From an uncultured Paenibacillaceae bacterium (GTDB taxonomy: Bacteria > Bacillota > Bacilli > Paenibacillales > DA-C8), in assembly GCA_937957685.1 (NCBI GenBank), contig CALGAO010000088.1, positions 1 through 42,034 on the forward strand: DNA of 42,034 bases. Direction: 5' to 3'. Below are positions 1 to 7,983 of this stretch, piece by piece. A program made the position numbers and the translations under genes. Position 1 is the first letter of the stretch, and every line of letters starts with the position of its first letter. The notes under the pieces were generated by a model, which worked only from the letters and a program-made list of their open reading frames with translations, had not been told where the DNA came from and searched no databases.

Positions 1-64
1 ACAATCTACTGAAGGTGGCGAGCATCCGCCTCGCTGCCTTCCTGGAGACACTATGGAATAAGAA

Positions 65-95
65 TGGACGGAAAACCGTATTGGCTTTCCGTCCA
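65..95. terminator. Inverted repeat, likely bidirectional terminator
   Basis: A perfect 10-bp stem (TGGACGGAAA at 65-74 pairing with TTTCCGTCCA at 86-95) encloses an 11-nt loop. On the plus strand it is followed by T-rich sequence (CTTTTCATTTTAGGG), on the minus strand by TTCTTATTCC. It lies 42 nt beyond the stop of the arabinofuranosidase gene, so it can end that minus-strand transcript, and it may also end a plus-strand gene to the left of the window. Bases 1-61 contain a plus-strand open frame that stops at 59-61, but the fragment is too short to call as a gene end. Confidence 0.6.
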
Positions 96-136
96 CTTTT
101 CATTTTAGGGATTTTTTAGACAGCCCCCGCCATATG

Positions 137-2743
137 CTAGAGTTCCACCGGTATGTGCATGACCGTCACCGAATTCGCCGGGAATGTATGGGTGAATTCG
201 CGGCCCAGTCCGGTGACCCGGCTCTCCGTCGGCACCACCTTGTTCGGCTCCTGGAGCGAATTCTCATCCGCCGGATCGCCCGTAAGGACGATGATCCTGG
301 CCGTATCGGCGACCGACCGCACGCCCGCAAGGCTCAGCCCGACCTCCTTGGCTTCGCCTGCCGCATTCACGACCTTGACGATCAGCTCGCCGCTCTCTTC
401 GTCGTAGGTCGCGACGCTGAACAGCGTGTCAGCCGGCGTCTCCGTCCATTCGTGGATGAGGACATCGTCCAGGTAGCAGCGGTACGTGCCGCCGATCGCC
501 TCGATCCGGATGTTGTACCACACTCCGGTGGTCACTGTCCGGTTGCTCGTCTCGCCGACGATGGACTTCACCCCGCCGATAGCGCGTTCGACCGCGGTCA
601 GCGTGTTGTTCCATCCGCCGATGTTCCACCAGTAGTAATCATCGTAACCTTGCACCGCAAATCCGATCAGCATGCCTTCATGCCCGCCGATCTTGCGCGC
701 CTTGAGCGTCAGGATGTAATCCGTCCACTCATTTCCTTCGGGGAAGAACAACCTCACGTCCGTATCGGTCGACTTCTGCTTCAGCACGCCGCCTTCCACC
801 GACCAGTTGCCGCGTGACGGACTCCAGCGCTTCAGGCTGTCCGCGCTTTCGAAATCCTCGGAAAGCAACACATTCCCGTCTGGATCCGTGACCACCACAT
901 CGTCATATTCCACCTGCGTCGCCCAGGTTCCGAGCAGGATCGAGCCGCGCGGTTCAGACCTATCCGCCGTCTCATGCTTCTCCACCCGGGTCGGCACCAC
1001 ATAATCGCCGACATGGCGACTGAACATCTGCTGCACATAATAGCTCGGCGTGCCATAGACCCGCGACTGGTCGAACCAGATCAGGTTCGGCTGCCACTGC
1101 ACGTAGCCTGTTCGGCCGAAGAGCGGCGCGTAAGCGGCCATCACCACGACGTCCGAGTTGCGCTCCAGCCCGGTCATAAAGGCCGCCTCGGCTATCGCCG
1201 CTTCCAGATTGTTGCGGCGTCCATTGCCATGGGCCGCGTACTCGCCTACAAACACCTTCGGACCGTTGCGGTCAAAGTCGTCATAGCGATTCACATTGCT
1301 CAGGAACCATGCAGGCGCCTGGTACATATGCTCGTCGACGATGTCGGCCGGATTGCCGTTGCGCGCCAGCCACCTGTATGCTTCATGGTAAGTCACATCG
1401 GTCGGAGACCAGCCGGCGCTGAAGACCAGCTGGATATCCGGATATTTCTCCTTGATCGCGTCATAGATCATCTTGTAGCGGGTGTAATAGTTGGAACCAA
1501 CCAGTTCATTGCCGATCGCCATATACTTCAGGTTGAACGGCTCCGGATGGCCATTGGCGGCGCGCAGCGCCCCCCATTCGGTCGTCTCCGCATCGCCGTT
1601 GGCATACTCGATCAGGTCCAGCGCATGATCGATATACTCCTGCATATCGGGGATCGACACCATCGGCGGATTGCCGTGGCAGGAGGTGATGCCTGCATAG
1701 ATGACTGGCAGCGGCTCGGCGCCGAGATCTTCGGCCAGCAGGAAGTATTCATGATACCCCAGGCCGAAGGATTGGTAATAGTTGTTCGCCCATTGATTCC
1801 GCTGAACCTGGCGCTCCTCCAGCGGGAGGACCGTATTCTTCCAGCGGTAATGGTTCTCGATCGAACCGCCTTCGACGATGCATCCGCCAGGGAAGCGAAG
1901 GAAGCTCGGCTTCAGCTCATCCAGCATCTCCGCCAGATCGGCGCGCAGCCCGTTCTCCCGATGCTTCCATGTATCCTGCGGGAAGAGCGAGATCATGTCC
2001 AGCGCCACCTTCCCGCGCTCGCTCGCGGTGACAAGCAGCCTCGCCTTCGTGCTCGTACCCGACGCCGTCAGGGTGCAACCATGCTTCTGCCAATCGCTGC
2101 CCAGACCGCTGATCTCGCATCGGGCAAGCTCGGCATCCGCATCGTAGAGCAGCTGCACCAGCAAGCTCAGGTTCGAGCCGGCCGCATCTTCGGCGCGGGC
2201 ATAGACGCTGAAATCGTAGGATCGTCCGCTTTCCACATACATGCCGCCGTATCCGGCATTGGACAAGCCGACGCCGAAGCCGCCCTCCTCCACAGTCAGA
2301 AGCACATAGGTCGGATTGTTGCCATTCAAGGGCCGATCATTCATCGCTTCAATCGTGCCTGCTCCGCCGCTCTCCACATATCTGCTCCAGGCAAACAGCG
2401 GATTGTCGAATTCAAACGACCGATTCTGCACCATCTCCGCGTACAGGCCCCCGTCACTGGCATAGTTGATATCCTCGAAGAAGATGCCATACAGCGTCGG
2501 GCTCACCTGCCGTGAGCGGTCGGAAGCGTCGATGTGAATCGTAAAGGCAGGACCCTCCCAGGTCGCCGCCGGCTCGGCAGGCCCCTTCGCTTCAGGCTCG
2601 CCCTGCGCCTTACGGTCCGGCTCCCTGCTCGATTTCCTGGCATCAAAATCACGGATCCAGAGGCTTGTCAGCCCGATCGTCAGAATGGCCACCACAAGCG
2701 CAGCCAACGCAACAATCGCCACCAGCTTCCTGTTACTAGGCAT
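137..2743 (-). CDS. Membrane-anchored GH51 alpha-L-arabinofuranosidase with an inserted beta-sandwich domain
   Basis: The 868-residue protein begins with a basic stretch and one membrane segment (about residues 7-31), then a charged linker, so it is probably tethered outside the cell. Residues about 68-120 carry the GH51 start (PTLYGIFFEDINYASDGGLY). The catalytic pair is visible: acid/base Glu413 in AIGNEL and nucleophile Glu501 in VFVGEYAAHG. A CBM4_9-like stretch lies at about 145-255, as is usual in this GH51 group. The C-terminal beta-sandwich is interrupted at about 605-780 by a concanavalin-like module (starts LLSEDFESADSLKRW; rich in Trp/Tyr). Such enzymes remove terminal L-arabinofuranosyl groups from arabinan or arabinoxylan. 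The ATG at 2743 is chosen over a TTG two codons earlier because GGGAGG lies 6 nt before it. The gene lies 330 bp downstream of an ABC permease gene and probably belongs to the same glycan locus. The family call is firm; the substrate is inferred. Confidence 0.88.
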   Translation of the reverse strand: MPSNRKLVAIVALAALVVAILTIGLTSLWIRDFDARKSSREPDRKAQGEPEAKGPAEPAATWEGPAFTIHIDASDRSRQVSPTLYGIFFEDINYASDGGLYAEMVQNRSFEFDNPLFAWSRYVESGGAGTIEAMNDRPLNGNNPTYVLLTVEEGGFGVGLSNAGYGGMYVESGRSYDFSVYARAEDAAGSNLSLLVQLLYDADAELARCEISGLGSDWQKHGCTLTASGTSTKARLLVTASERGKVALDMISLFPQDTWKHRENGLRADLAEMLDELKPSFLRFPGGCIVEGGSIENHYRWKNTVLPLEERQVQRNQWANNYYQSFGLGYHEYFLLAEDLGAEPLPVIYAGITSCHGNPPMVSIPDMQEYIDHALDLIEYANGDAETTEWGALRAANGHPEPFNLKYMAIGNELVGSNYYTRYKMIYDAIKEKYPDIQLVFSAGWSPTDVTYHEAYRWLARNGNPADIVDEHMYQAPAWFLSNVNRYDDFDRNGPKVFVGEYAAHGNGRRNNLEAAIAEAAFMTGLERNSDVVVMAAYAPLFGRTGYVQWQPNLIWFDQSRVYGTPSYYVQQMFSRHVGDYVVPTRVEKHETADRSEPRGSILLGTWATQVEYDDVVVTDPDGNVLLSEDFESADSLKRWSPSRGNWSVEGGVLKQKSTDTDVRLFFPEGNEWTDYILTLKARKIGGHEGMLIGFAVQGYDDYYWWNIGGWNNTLTAVERAIGGVKSIVGETSNRTVTTGVWYNIRIEAIGGTYRCYLDDVLIHEWTETPADTLFSVATYDEESGELIVKVVNAAGEAKEVGLSLAGVRSVADTARIIVLTGDPADENSLQEPNKVVPTESRVTGLGREFTHTFPANSVTVMHIPVEL

Positions 2744-2972
2744 AATCAACCTCCCGGTATCGGTTTCGCATGAATCGTCCGCGTATCCTGCAGCTCCGCG
2801 AACGGGAGATCGCCGTCATGACTCCCCACCGGTCGCGAAGCTGCACATCTCCGCACCTGTCATCCATCACCGCTGAATGCAAGCAAGGCTCTCCTGATCC
2901 TGTTCGTCAGGCATTCCGAACAACCCATCACCGTCGCCACGACTCCCGCATCAGACGAGACCTTCGCGATTC

Positions 2973-3080
2973 CCTTCACCCGCAGCTTGCAACTTTCCCC
3001 ATCAATCGCCTTCACCCGCAGCTTGCAACTTTCCCAATCAATCGCCTTCATCCGCAGCAAGCGACATTCCGCATCAATCG
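2973..3080. repeat. Three tandem copies of a 36-bp unit
   Basis: The 330-bp gap between the arabinofuranosidase gene and the upstream permease gene contains three consecutive 36-bp units starting at 2973, 3009 and 3045. Copies 1 and 2 are nearly identical (one or two differences); copy 3 is more diverged. Copy 3 overlaps the permease stop codon (3074-3076), so each unit ends, in the plus direction, with the sequence that forms the 3' end of that gene (ATCAATCG). Because 36 is a multiple of three, a minus-strand open frame runs through copies 1 and 2 with a 12-residue repeat (AIDWESCKLRVK / AIDGESCKLRVK), but it has no ribosome binding site. Nothing else is recognisable in this gap. Confidence 0.85.
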
Positions 3081-4078
3081 CCCGCGATCCCCGTCCGCTC
3101 CACGCTCTCGATGAAGTGACGCTGCGCGACCAGATACAGGATCAGCATCGGCAAGATGGTGATCACGACGCCGGCCATGATCTGATTCATGAAGTTGGAC
3201 ACGCCGCCAAGCACCGCCGAAGCGGACATGATCTGCTGCATCGACGCCATCTGCGCGGTTCTCACGCCGTTAAAGTTTGACAGAAGCTGAGACAGGTTAT
3301 AGAATTCCGGGCTGCGCAGGAAGATGTTCGGATAGAACAGATCGTTCCAGTGCCAGACGACAGAGAACAGGAACACGACCAGCAGCGCCGGTCTGGCCAG
3401 CGGCAGCATGATGGTAAAGTAGGTTCGGAACGGTCCGGCTCCGTCGATCCTCGCCGCTTCCTCCAGCACGGCCGGCAGCCGGCGGAAGAACTGGATGAAG
3501 ATCAGCACGAACAGCGCTCCGCGAAGCCCGTGCCCCATCAGCGCCGGGAGGAAGAACGGCCAGTACGTGTTCGTCCAGTTCAGATTGCTGTAGAAAATAT
3601 ACAGCGGCACCACCATCGTCTGCGGCGGCACGAGGAAGGTGAAGACCAGCAGCCCGAGCCAGATGCCATATCCCGGGAACCGGTATCTCGCGAACCCGTA
3701 TCCGACCAGGGCGCAGCTGAGCATCTGCATGAGCGAGGCGCCGATCGAGATGATCAGGCTGTTGCGCAGCCCCTGCCAGTACCGCATGTTCTCGAACGCC
3801 AGCGAATAGTTGCTGAAATCCAGCTGCTTAGGGATCCATTGGACGGTCGCATCGGAGATGTCCGAGGACAGCATGAACGATTGCGACACCATGAACAGCA
3901 GCGGATACAGGAAGATAAACGACAGGCTGAGCAACAGCAGGTACGTCATCACCATGCGCACGATCACCGAGCTTCTCTTCTGCAGCACGGCCTGCAGATG
4001 CCTGGCCTTGGGATCGGCCTTCCAGTCTTGCACCTTGCTCGCGATCTCGCTGTATTTTCTCTCCAGGGCTGTCAGCAT
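3074..4078 (-). CDS. Carbohydrate ABC transporter permease, MalG type (pair B)
   Basis: A 334-residue membrane protein with about six transmembrane segments and a cytoplasmic N-terminal extension of about 40 residues. The EAA loop that docks the ATPase is at about 206-230 (EEAARIDGAGPFRTY followed by FTIMLPLARP), typical of the inner-membrane permeases of CUT1 sugar importers. It forms a heterodimer partner with the MalF-type gene immediately upstream (stop at 4080, this ATG at 4078). The start is taken at 4078 because AGGAGG lies 7 nt before it; an ATG eight codons upstream has no such site. It is the last gene of the compact operon. Substrate is not visible from the sequence; the neighbouring arabinofuranosidase suggests arabino-oligosaccharides. 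Confidence 0.9.
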   Translation of the reverse strand: MLTALERKYSEIASKVQDWKADPKARHLQAVLQKRSSVIVRMVMTYLLLLSLSFIFLYPLLFMVSQSFMLSSDISDATVQWIPKQLDFSNYSLAFENMRYWQGLRNSLIISIGASLMQMLSCALVGYGFARYRFPGYGIWLGLLVFTFLVPPQTMVVPLYIFYSNLNWTNTYWPFFLPALMGHGLRGALFVLIFIQFFRRLPAVLEEAARIDGAGPFRTYFTIMLPLARPALLVVFLFSVVWHWNDLFYPNIFLRSPEFYNLSQLLSNFNGVRTAQMASMQQIMSASAVLGGVSNFMNQIMAGVVITILPMLILYLVAQRHFIESVERTGIAGD

Positions 4079-4079
4079 G

Positions 4080-4961
4080 CTAGTTCCTCCTCTCCTCGGC
4101 ATTGGCCAGACCTCTGCGGAACAACAGGAAGACGAGTCCGATGATGAAGAAGACGATCACGAAGTAGATCCACCCCATCGCAGAGCCGTAGGCATATTCA
4201 TTGTTGCGAAAGACATTGGTGATGATGTGGTTCATCATCTGGTTATCCGTCTTCGTGAAGGAGTTGACGATCGAGTACAGCGTGTTCACGAAGATCATCG
4301 GCATCAGCATCGGGAAGGTGATCTTCCAGAAGCTCTCCCAGGGCGTCGCGCCGTCACACTTCGCGGCTTCGTAGAGCGACGCCGGAATCGTCTGCAGCCC
4401 CGCCAGGAAGATCAGGATCTGCACTCCGGAATCCCACATGACCAGCAGCAGCTGATCCGCGAACTCCAGCAGCGGCATGAGGACGCTCGTCGGCACAACA
4501 TCATTCAACGCAAAGATCAGATCGCTTTGCGAGAAGATCGGGATCTGCGCCGCCCCCTGCTCCAGCAGCTCTCTCAGGATCGCGCCGGAAGCGATGATGA
4601 CGGGCAGGAAGAAGATGCCGCGGAACAGAAACCGTCCCCTGAACTTCTGATTCAGGAGCAGCGCGCTGAACATCGCGAAGACCAGGATCAGCGGCACCTG
4701 GTAGAGCATCGTGACGATCGTGGTGCGGAGTAGCGGCAAGAAGTTCACGTCCTTCGTGAATGCCGAGATGTAGTAATACGCGCCGGCGTACTCCGCGATC
4801 AGACCTTGCCCCGACGGCTGCAGATGCTGAAACGAGTAGTACAGGGACATGCCCAGCGGCATCGCCATGAACAGGAAGAAGCCGACGATCCAGATCGCGA
4901 CAAAGGAATAGCCTTCCACGAAATTGCGCCGCCTCATATTCAGCCTGAACCATTTCTTCAT
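4080..4961 (-). CDS. Carbohydrate ABC transporter permease, MalF type (pair B)
   Basis: A 293-residue protein with about six membrane segments and an EAA loop at about 198-222 (YEAAKCDGATPWESFW, then KITFPMLMP). It belongs to the CUT1 sugar permease family and pairs with the MalG-type protein encoded directly downstream. AGGAGG-like bases precede the ATG at 4961, and the upstream DUF5696 gene ends one base away, so the two are almost certainly cotranslated. There is no second solute-binding gene next to this pair; it must use one of the two solute-binding proteins encoded upstream, or one encoded elsewhere. Confidence 0.9.
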   Translation of the reverse strand: MKKWFRLNMRRRNFVEGYSFVAIWIVGFFLFMAMPLGMSLYYSFQHLQPSGQGLIAEYAGAYYYISAFTKDVNFLPLLRTTIVTMLYQVPLILVFAMFSALLLNQKFRGRFLFRGIFFLPVIIASGAILRELLEQGAAQIPIFSQSDLIFALNDVVPTSVLMPLLEFADQLLLVMWDSGVQILIFLAGLQTIPASLYEAAKCDGATPWESFWKITFPMLMPMIFVNTLYSIVNSFTKTDNQMMNHIITNVFRNNEYAYGSAMGWIYFVIVFFIIGLVFLLFRRGLANAEERRN

Positions 4962-4962
4962 C

Positions 4963-7356
4963 CTATCGGCCTCCTTCCAGCACGAGATAACCGTAAGCTT
5001 CGATCGTGTAGCCGTCCACGGTCTGCGGCTTGTTGTGGTAATTGACCATCACGCTGATGCCGTTGGCGTAGGTGGTGCGCTTCACCCATCTGGACAGAAT
5101 CTCGTGATTCACGATCGGCTGATCGTAGATCTTCCTGTACAGATCCATGATCCGGTTGTATTCCTCTATCGACGGCTCCAGCCAGTTCACGTACTCCGAG
5201 CTGAACAGATCCGTCTTCATCGTCCGCTGCAGGTTGCTCGTCGGCTCATACGTCAATTCGTAACTGGGCAACGCCCCGTATTCCAGCTTCCGGAGGAGAT
5301 CCACCCTCGGATCGTCCGTCAGATTGCTCGGCTCAGCGGTATAAGGCACATAGCCGTGCAGGACGATCTGATAGAACGGAACCGCCTCATCCAGATAGGT
5401 GAAGTTGCTCGAGTCAACCGGGATGTCGTCGATCCGGTCCACATGGCCCAGCACGTAGGCGTTGCCATAATCCACCGCCGTCCTTCCGATCGCCGCACGC
5501 AACTCATCCAGCGCCTGCACCCAGACCTGCTTCGTCTCCTCACGCGTCGTCAGATTCTTAGGATCCTGGTCCGAATACAGCGTATCGCCCATGTAATCGA
5601 GATGAACTCCGGCGATGCCGAGCTCCTCGTAGCGCGAGATTTCCTTCGAGATATGGTTGTCGAAGACACGTTCAGGCTTCAGAAGGTAGAACAGCTTATC
5701 CGGATCGTTCCATCGGGTATCGAGCCAGTAGTCATAGCTCTGCTGCGGCTCCTTCTTGATGCCGTATACGGCGTCGCGGTTTCTCCTGAAGTCGCCTTCC
5801 TCCTCGAACGGCCTCACGTAATTCGCCTTGAGATACAGACGGACGCCCTGGCTGCTCGCGTAGCTTGCCAGTTCCTTCAGGCCCTTCAGACCACCCAGCT
5901 TGGACTCAACCGGGAAATGCTGCGGCTGGGTGCCATAGACGCCGCCCTTCGACCAGCCTTCGATGGTGATCTCCAGATCGCGGATGCCGCGCGACTTGTA
6001 AGCGTCGATGATGCTCTTGACCTGGTCGAACGTCGTCATGCTGATGAACGTCTTGCCGATCACCTCGTAACGCAGCACACCCGCGAAGATGCGCAGCTGC
6101 AGCGGAATATCCGCCTGAACGACCGGCTCCAGCCCCTGGCGAGCGATCAGGTATTCGCGATAGGCCTTGGCCATGCCGACATAATGCGCATCCTCACCCT
6201 GCAGCAGGATGATCTCCAGCATCCGGTCACCGCCGATCATCCGGCCCTGGTACAGCGGAATCTCGCTTGGATTGTTGCCGATGAAGATGATGTCGTCATT
6301 GCGGTAGATGAACTCGGCAGACGCGCGGTACAGCTGGATGTTCCGGATGCCCGCCGGCGTCGCATTGATCTTCGCATCAGTATCCCCTTGCGAGACCACC
6401 CCCAGGAATCCGCTGCCATCCGCGTAGATGCCGTAGACGGGCAATGCGATCTGCTCCTTGGGGAACATCGACTGTCTCCAGTTCGGCAGCAGCTGGGTGT
6501 GGGAATGTTTCAGGAACACCGGGTCACTGCCATAGATGAACTCCGAGTACACATTGAAGTTCTGGGCACGCTGCTCCTTGATCCGCATCAGCGCCCCCGA
6601 GCCGTCAGGCACGAACACCGCCCCCTGCTGCCAGGGAGATCCGGCATGGAAGAACGGCAACAGCTCCAGGCTGACGAGTCGCGAAGGCCCCTGCTCCTGG
6701 ATCGATTCGAACGGCACCCGCACCGCCAGCCCTTGCTCGGTCAGACGATACTCGACGGACAGCGTGATGCCGTGGTTCGCGAAGGTGATCGTGACCCGCG
6801 CTCCGCCCTCGATCGCCTCGACGGTAGTCGTATTCTCCGCATCCTGCAGGGAATAGGTCTGACTCAGCTCGGTGCCGGTCGTGTATTTCAGATGCACCGG
6901 CGCCTGCACGAACTTGATGTTGTTGGGAGGTGTCCGCTTATCCATCGGCGGCGCGCCATGCCATTCCCGCCGGGTCTGCTTGTCAACCAGCCGCACGTTC
7001 CCGGTCGTCTCATCAACATACAGCTCGAGACGGTCATTCTCCGCCATCTTTGTGCCGACCAGCGCAGCCGTCAGCTCCGGGATCTCCACCGGTTCCGCGG
7101 TTCCGTTGCTGGCTGCGCGCACCTCAGAACCTGCTGCAGGCTGGCTGGCCTGGACAGCAGGGGACGCAGACGGAGAAGAGCTGGACTGCACGGACTTCAC
7201 CGCACCGCTGCCCGAGGTAGAAGCGCCTGACGCGGCAGGATTCACTGCCTCGCGCGCGGCTTCGCCCTCCATCGCATTCAGGTAGATGCCGCGCGTTCCG
7301 AGCAGCAAGGCGATGACCAAGATGCAACCGATCCACTGTTTCGTTCTCTTGCTCAT
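4963..7356 (-). CDS. DUF5696-type membrane-tethered protein, possible glycoside hydrolase
   Basis: A 797-residue protein with a basic N-terminus and one hydrophobic segment (about 10-25), then a Ser/Ala/Gly-rich linker (about 40-80), and a large extracytoplasmic region. I recognise the sequence as the Paenibacillus DUF5696 type, always found with sugar ABC transporters. The first half looks like beta-sandwich (about 90-330). The second half resembles a TIM barrel, with alternating strand-like segments such as RDLEITIEGWSKGGVYG (about 460) and GIAGVHLDYMGDTLYS (about 585). The Asp in LDYMGD and acidic residues near 465 sit where retaining glycosidases of clan GH-D/GH31-like barrels carry catalytic acids, but this is inference. 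It lies between a Yip1-like gene and the pair B permeases, with 12-bp and 1-bp spacing. GGGAGGGGAG precedes the ATG. Confidence 0.75.
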   Translation of the reverse strand: MSKRTKQWIGCILVIALLLGTRGIYLNAMEGEAAREAVNPAASGASTSGSGAVKSVQSSSSPSASPAVQASQPAAGSEVRAASNGTAEPVEIPELTAALVGTKMAENDRLELYVDETTGNVRLVDKQTRREWHGAPPMDKRTPPNNIKFVQAPVHLKYTTGTELSQTYSLQDAENTTTVEAIEGGARVTITFANHGITLSVEYRLTEQGLAVRVPFESIQEQGPSRLVSLELLPFFHAGSPWQQGAVFVPDGSGALMRIKEQRAQNFNVYSEFIYGSDPVFLKHSHTQLLPNWRQSMFPKEQIALPVYGIYADGSGFLGVVSQGDTDAKINATPAGIRNIQLYRASAEFIYRNDDIIFIGNNPSEIPLYQGRMIGGDRMLEIILLQGEDAHYVGMAKAYREYLIARQGLEPVVQADIPLQLRIFAGVLRYEVIGKTFISMTTFDQVKSIIDAYKSRGIRDLEITIEGWSKGGVYGTQPQHFPVESKLGGLKGLKELASYASSQGVRLYLKANYVRPFEEEGDFRRNRDAVYGIKKEPQQSYDYWLDTRWNDPDKLFYLLKPERVFDNHISKEISRYEELGIAGVHLDYMGDTLYSDQDPKNLTTREETKQVWVQALDELRAAIGRTAVDYGNAYVLGHVDRIDDIPVDSSNFTYLDEAVPFYQIVLHGYVPYTAEPSNLTDDPRVDLLRKLEYGALPSYELTYEPTSNLQRTMKTDLFSSEYVNWLEPSIEEYNRIMDLYRKIYDQPIVNHEILSRWVKRTTYANGISVMVNYHNKPQTVDGYTIEAYGYLVLEGGR

Positions 7357-7368
7357 GCTCTCCCCTCC

Positions 7369-7983
7369 CTACGTCCTGAAGCTAATCTCTTTGAAGAGAT
7401 TGATGATGAAATTGACGAACTCGTCGATCAGGCCATACAGGATGAAGCAGACGAACCACATGATGAACATCCCGATCAGCGTCAGGATCGTGATCCAGAT
7501 CATCTTCCCGATCTCGAAGTCATGCAGCACTCTCACCTTGATCAGGAACAGCAGGATCACCCAGAACTGGATGATGCTCATGAACAATCGGTAGGTCGAG
7601 GCTTCATCCAGCGAGAGCACATTCGTCAGCAGCGTGACCGGCACGACGAATACGATGTATGGCACAAGCGCATATGCGCTGCCGACCACGATCTCCTTGA
7701 ACTTGCCCTCGCCGTCGAGGATCGTGCTGACCGCCCAGTTGGAGATCGACCAGCTGATCCACGGCACGACGATCCAGACAAACTCGAACAGGAAGGAGAT
7801 CTCATACGGCTCCCGGGTCTCGAAGGCGTATCCCGTCACCAGGATCGAGATCATCCGGGCGATGAAGGCCAGGATGATCAGCAGAATCGCATGGGACCAT
7901 CTGGCTACCCCCGGCGCCTGAAGGTCATAATAAAACTCATTCGGATGCCGCAGCACCTTCCCCATCATGCGCAGCGTATTCAT
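7369..7983 (-). CDS. Yip1-family multi-spanning membrane protein
   Basis: A 204-residue integral membrane protein with about five hydrophobic segments starting near residue 30 (WSHAILLIILAFIARM), later WIVVPWISWSISNWAV and IWITILTLIGMFIMWF. The N-terminal cytoplasmic segment (RHPNEFYYDLQAPG) and the arrangement match bacterial Yip1/YIP1-domain proteins, which have no settled biochemical role. The ATG overlaps the stop of the upstream NHL/TPR gene by 4 bp, so the two are translationally coupled, and an AAGGTG site lies in the upstream coding region. A structural or assembly role beside the transporter and the NHL/TPR protein is plausible but not shown. Confidence 0.75.
   Translation of the reverse strand: MNTLRMMGKVLRHPNEFYYDLQAPGVARWSHAILLIILAFIARMISILVTGYAFETREPYEISFLFEFVWIVVPWISWSISNWAVSTILDGEGKFKEIVVGSAYALVPYIVFVVPVTLLTNVLSLDEASTYRLFMSIIQFWVILLFLIKVRVLHDFEIGKMIWITILTLIGMFIMWFVCFILYGLIDEFVNFIINLFKEISFRT

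Noticed and set aside
1..61. 3' end of a plus-strand gene left of the window
   Set aside because: Two frames stay open and the fragment is too short to choose; the hairpin at 65-95 could equally serve the minus-strand gene.
2860..3060. A 66-codon minus-strand frame through the tandem repeat, with a 12-residue repeat
   Set aside because: No ribosome site or promoter, and the repeat frame follows trivially from a 36-bp unit. Kept only as a repeat.
2973..3080. CRISPR array
   Set aside because: The three 36-bp units are directly abutting with no spacers, and no cas genes are near.
4924..7230. A 768-codon plus-strand open frame opposite the DUF5696 gene
   Set aside because: Shadow of the DUF5696 gene in another frame; composition is low-complexity Arg/His/Leu and no ribosome site.
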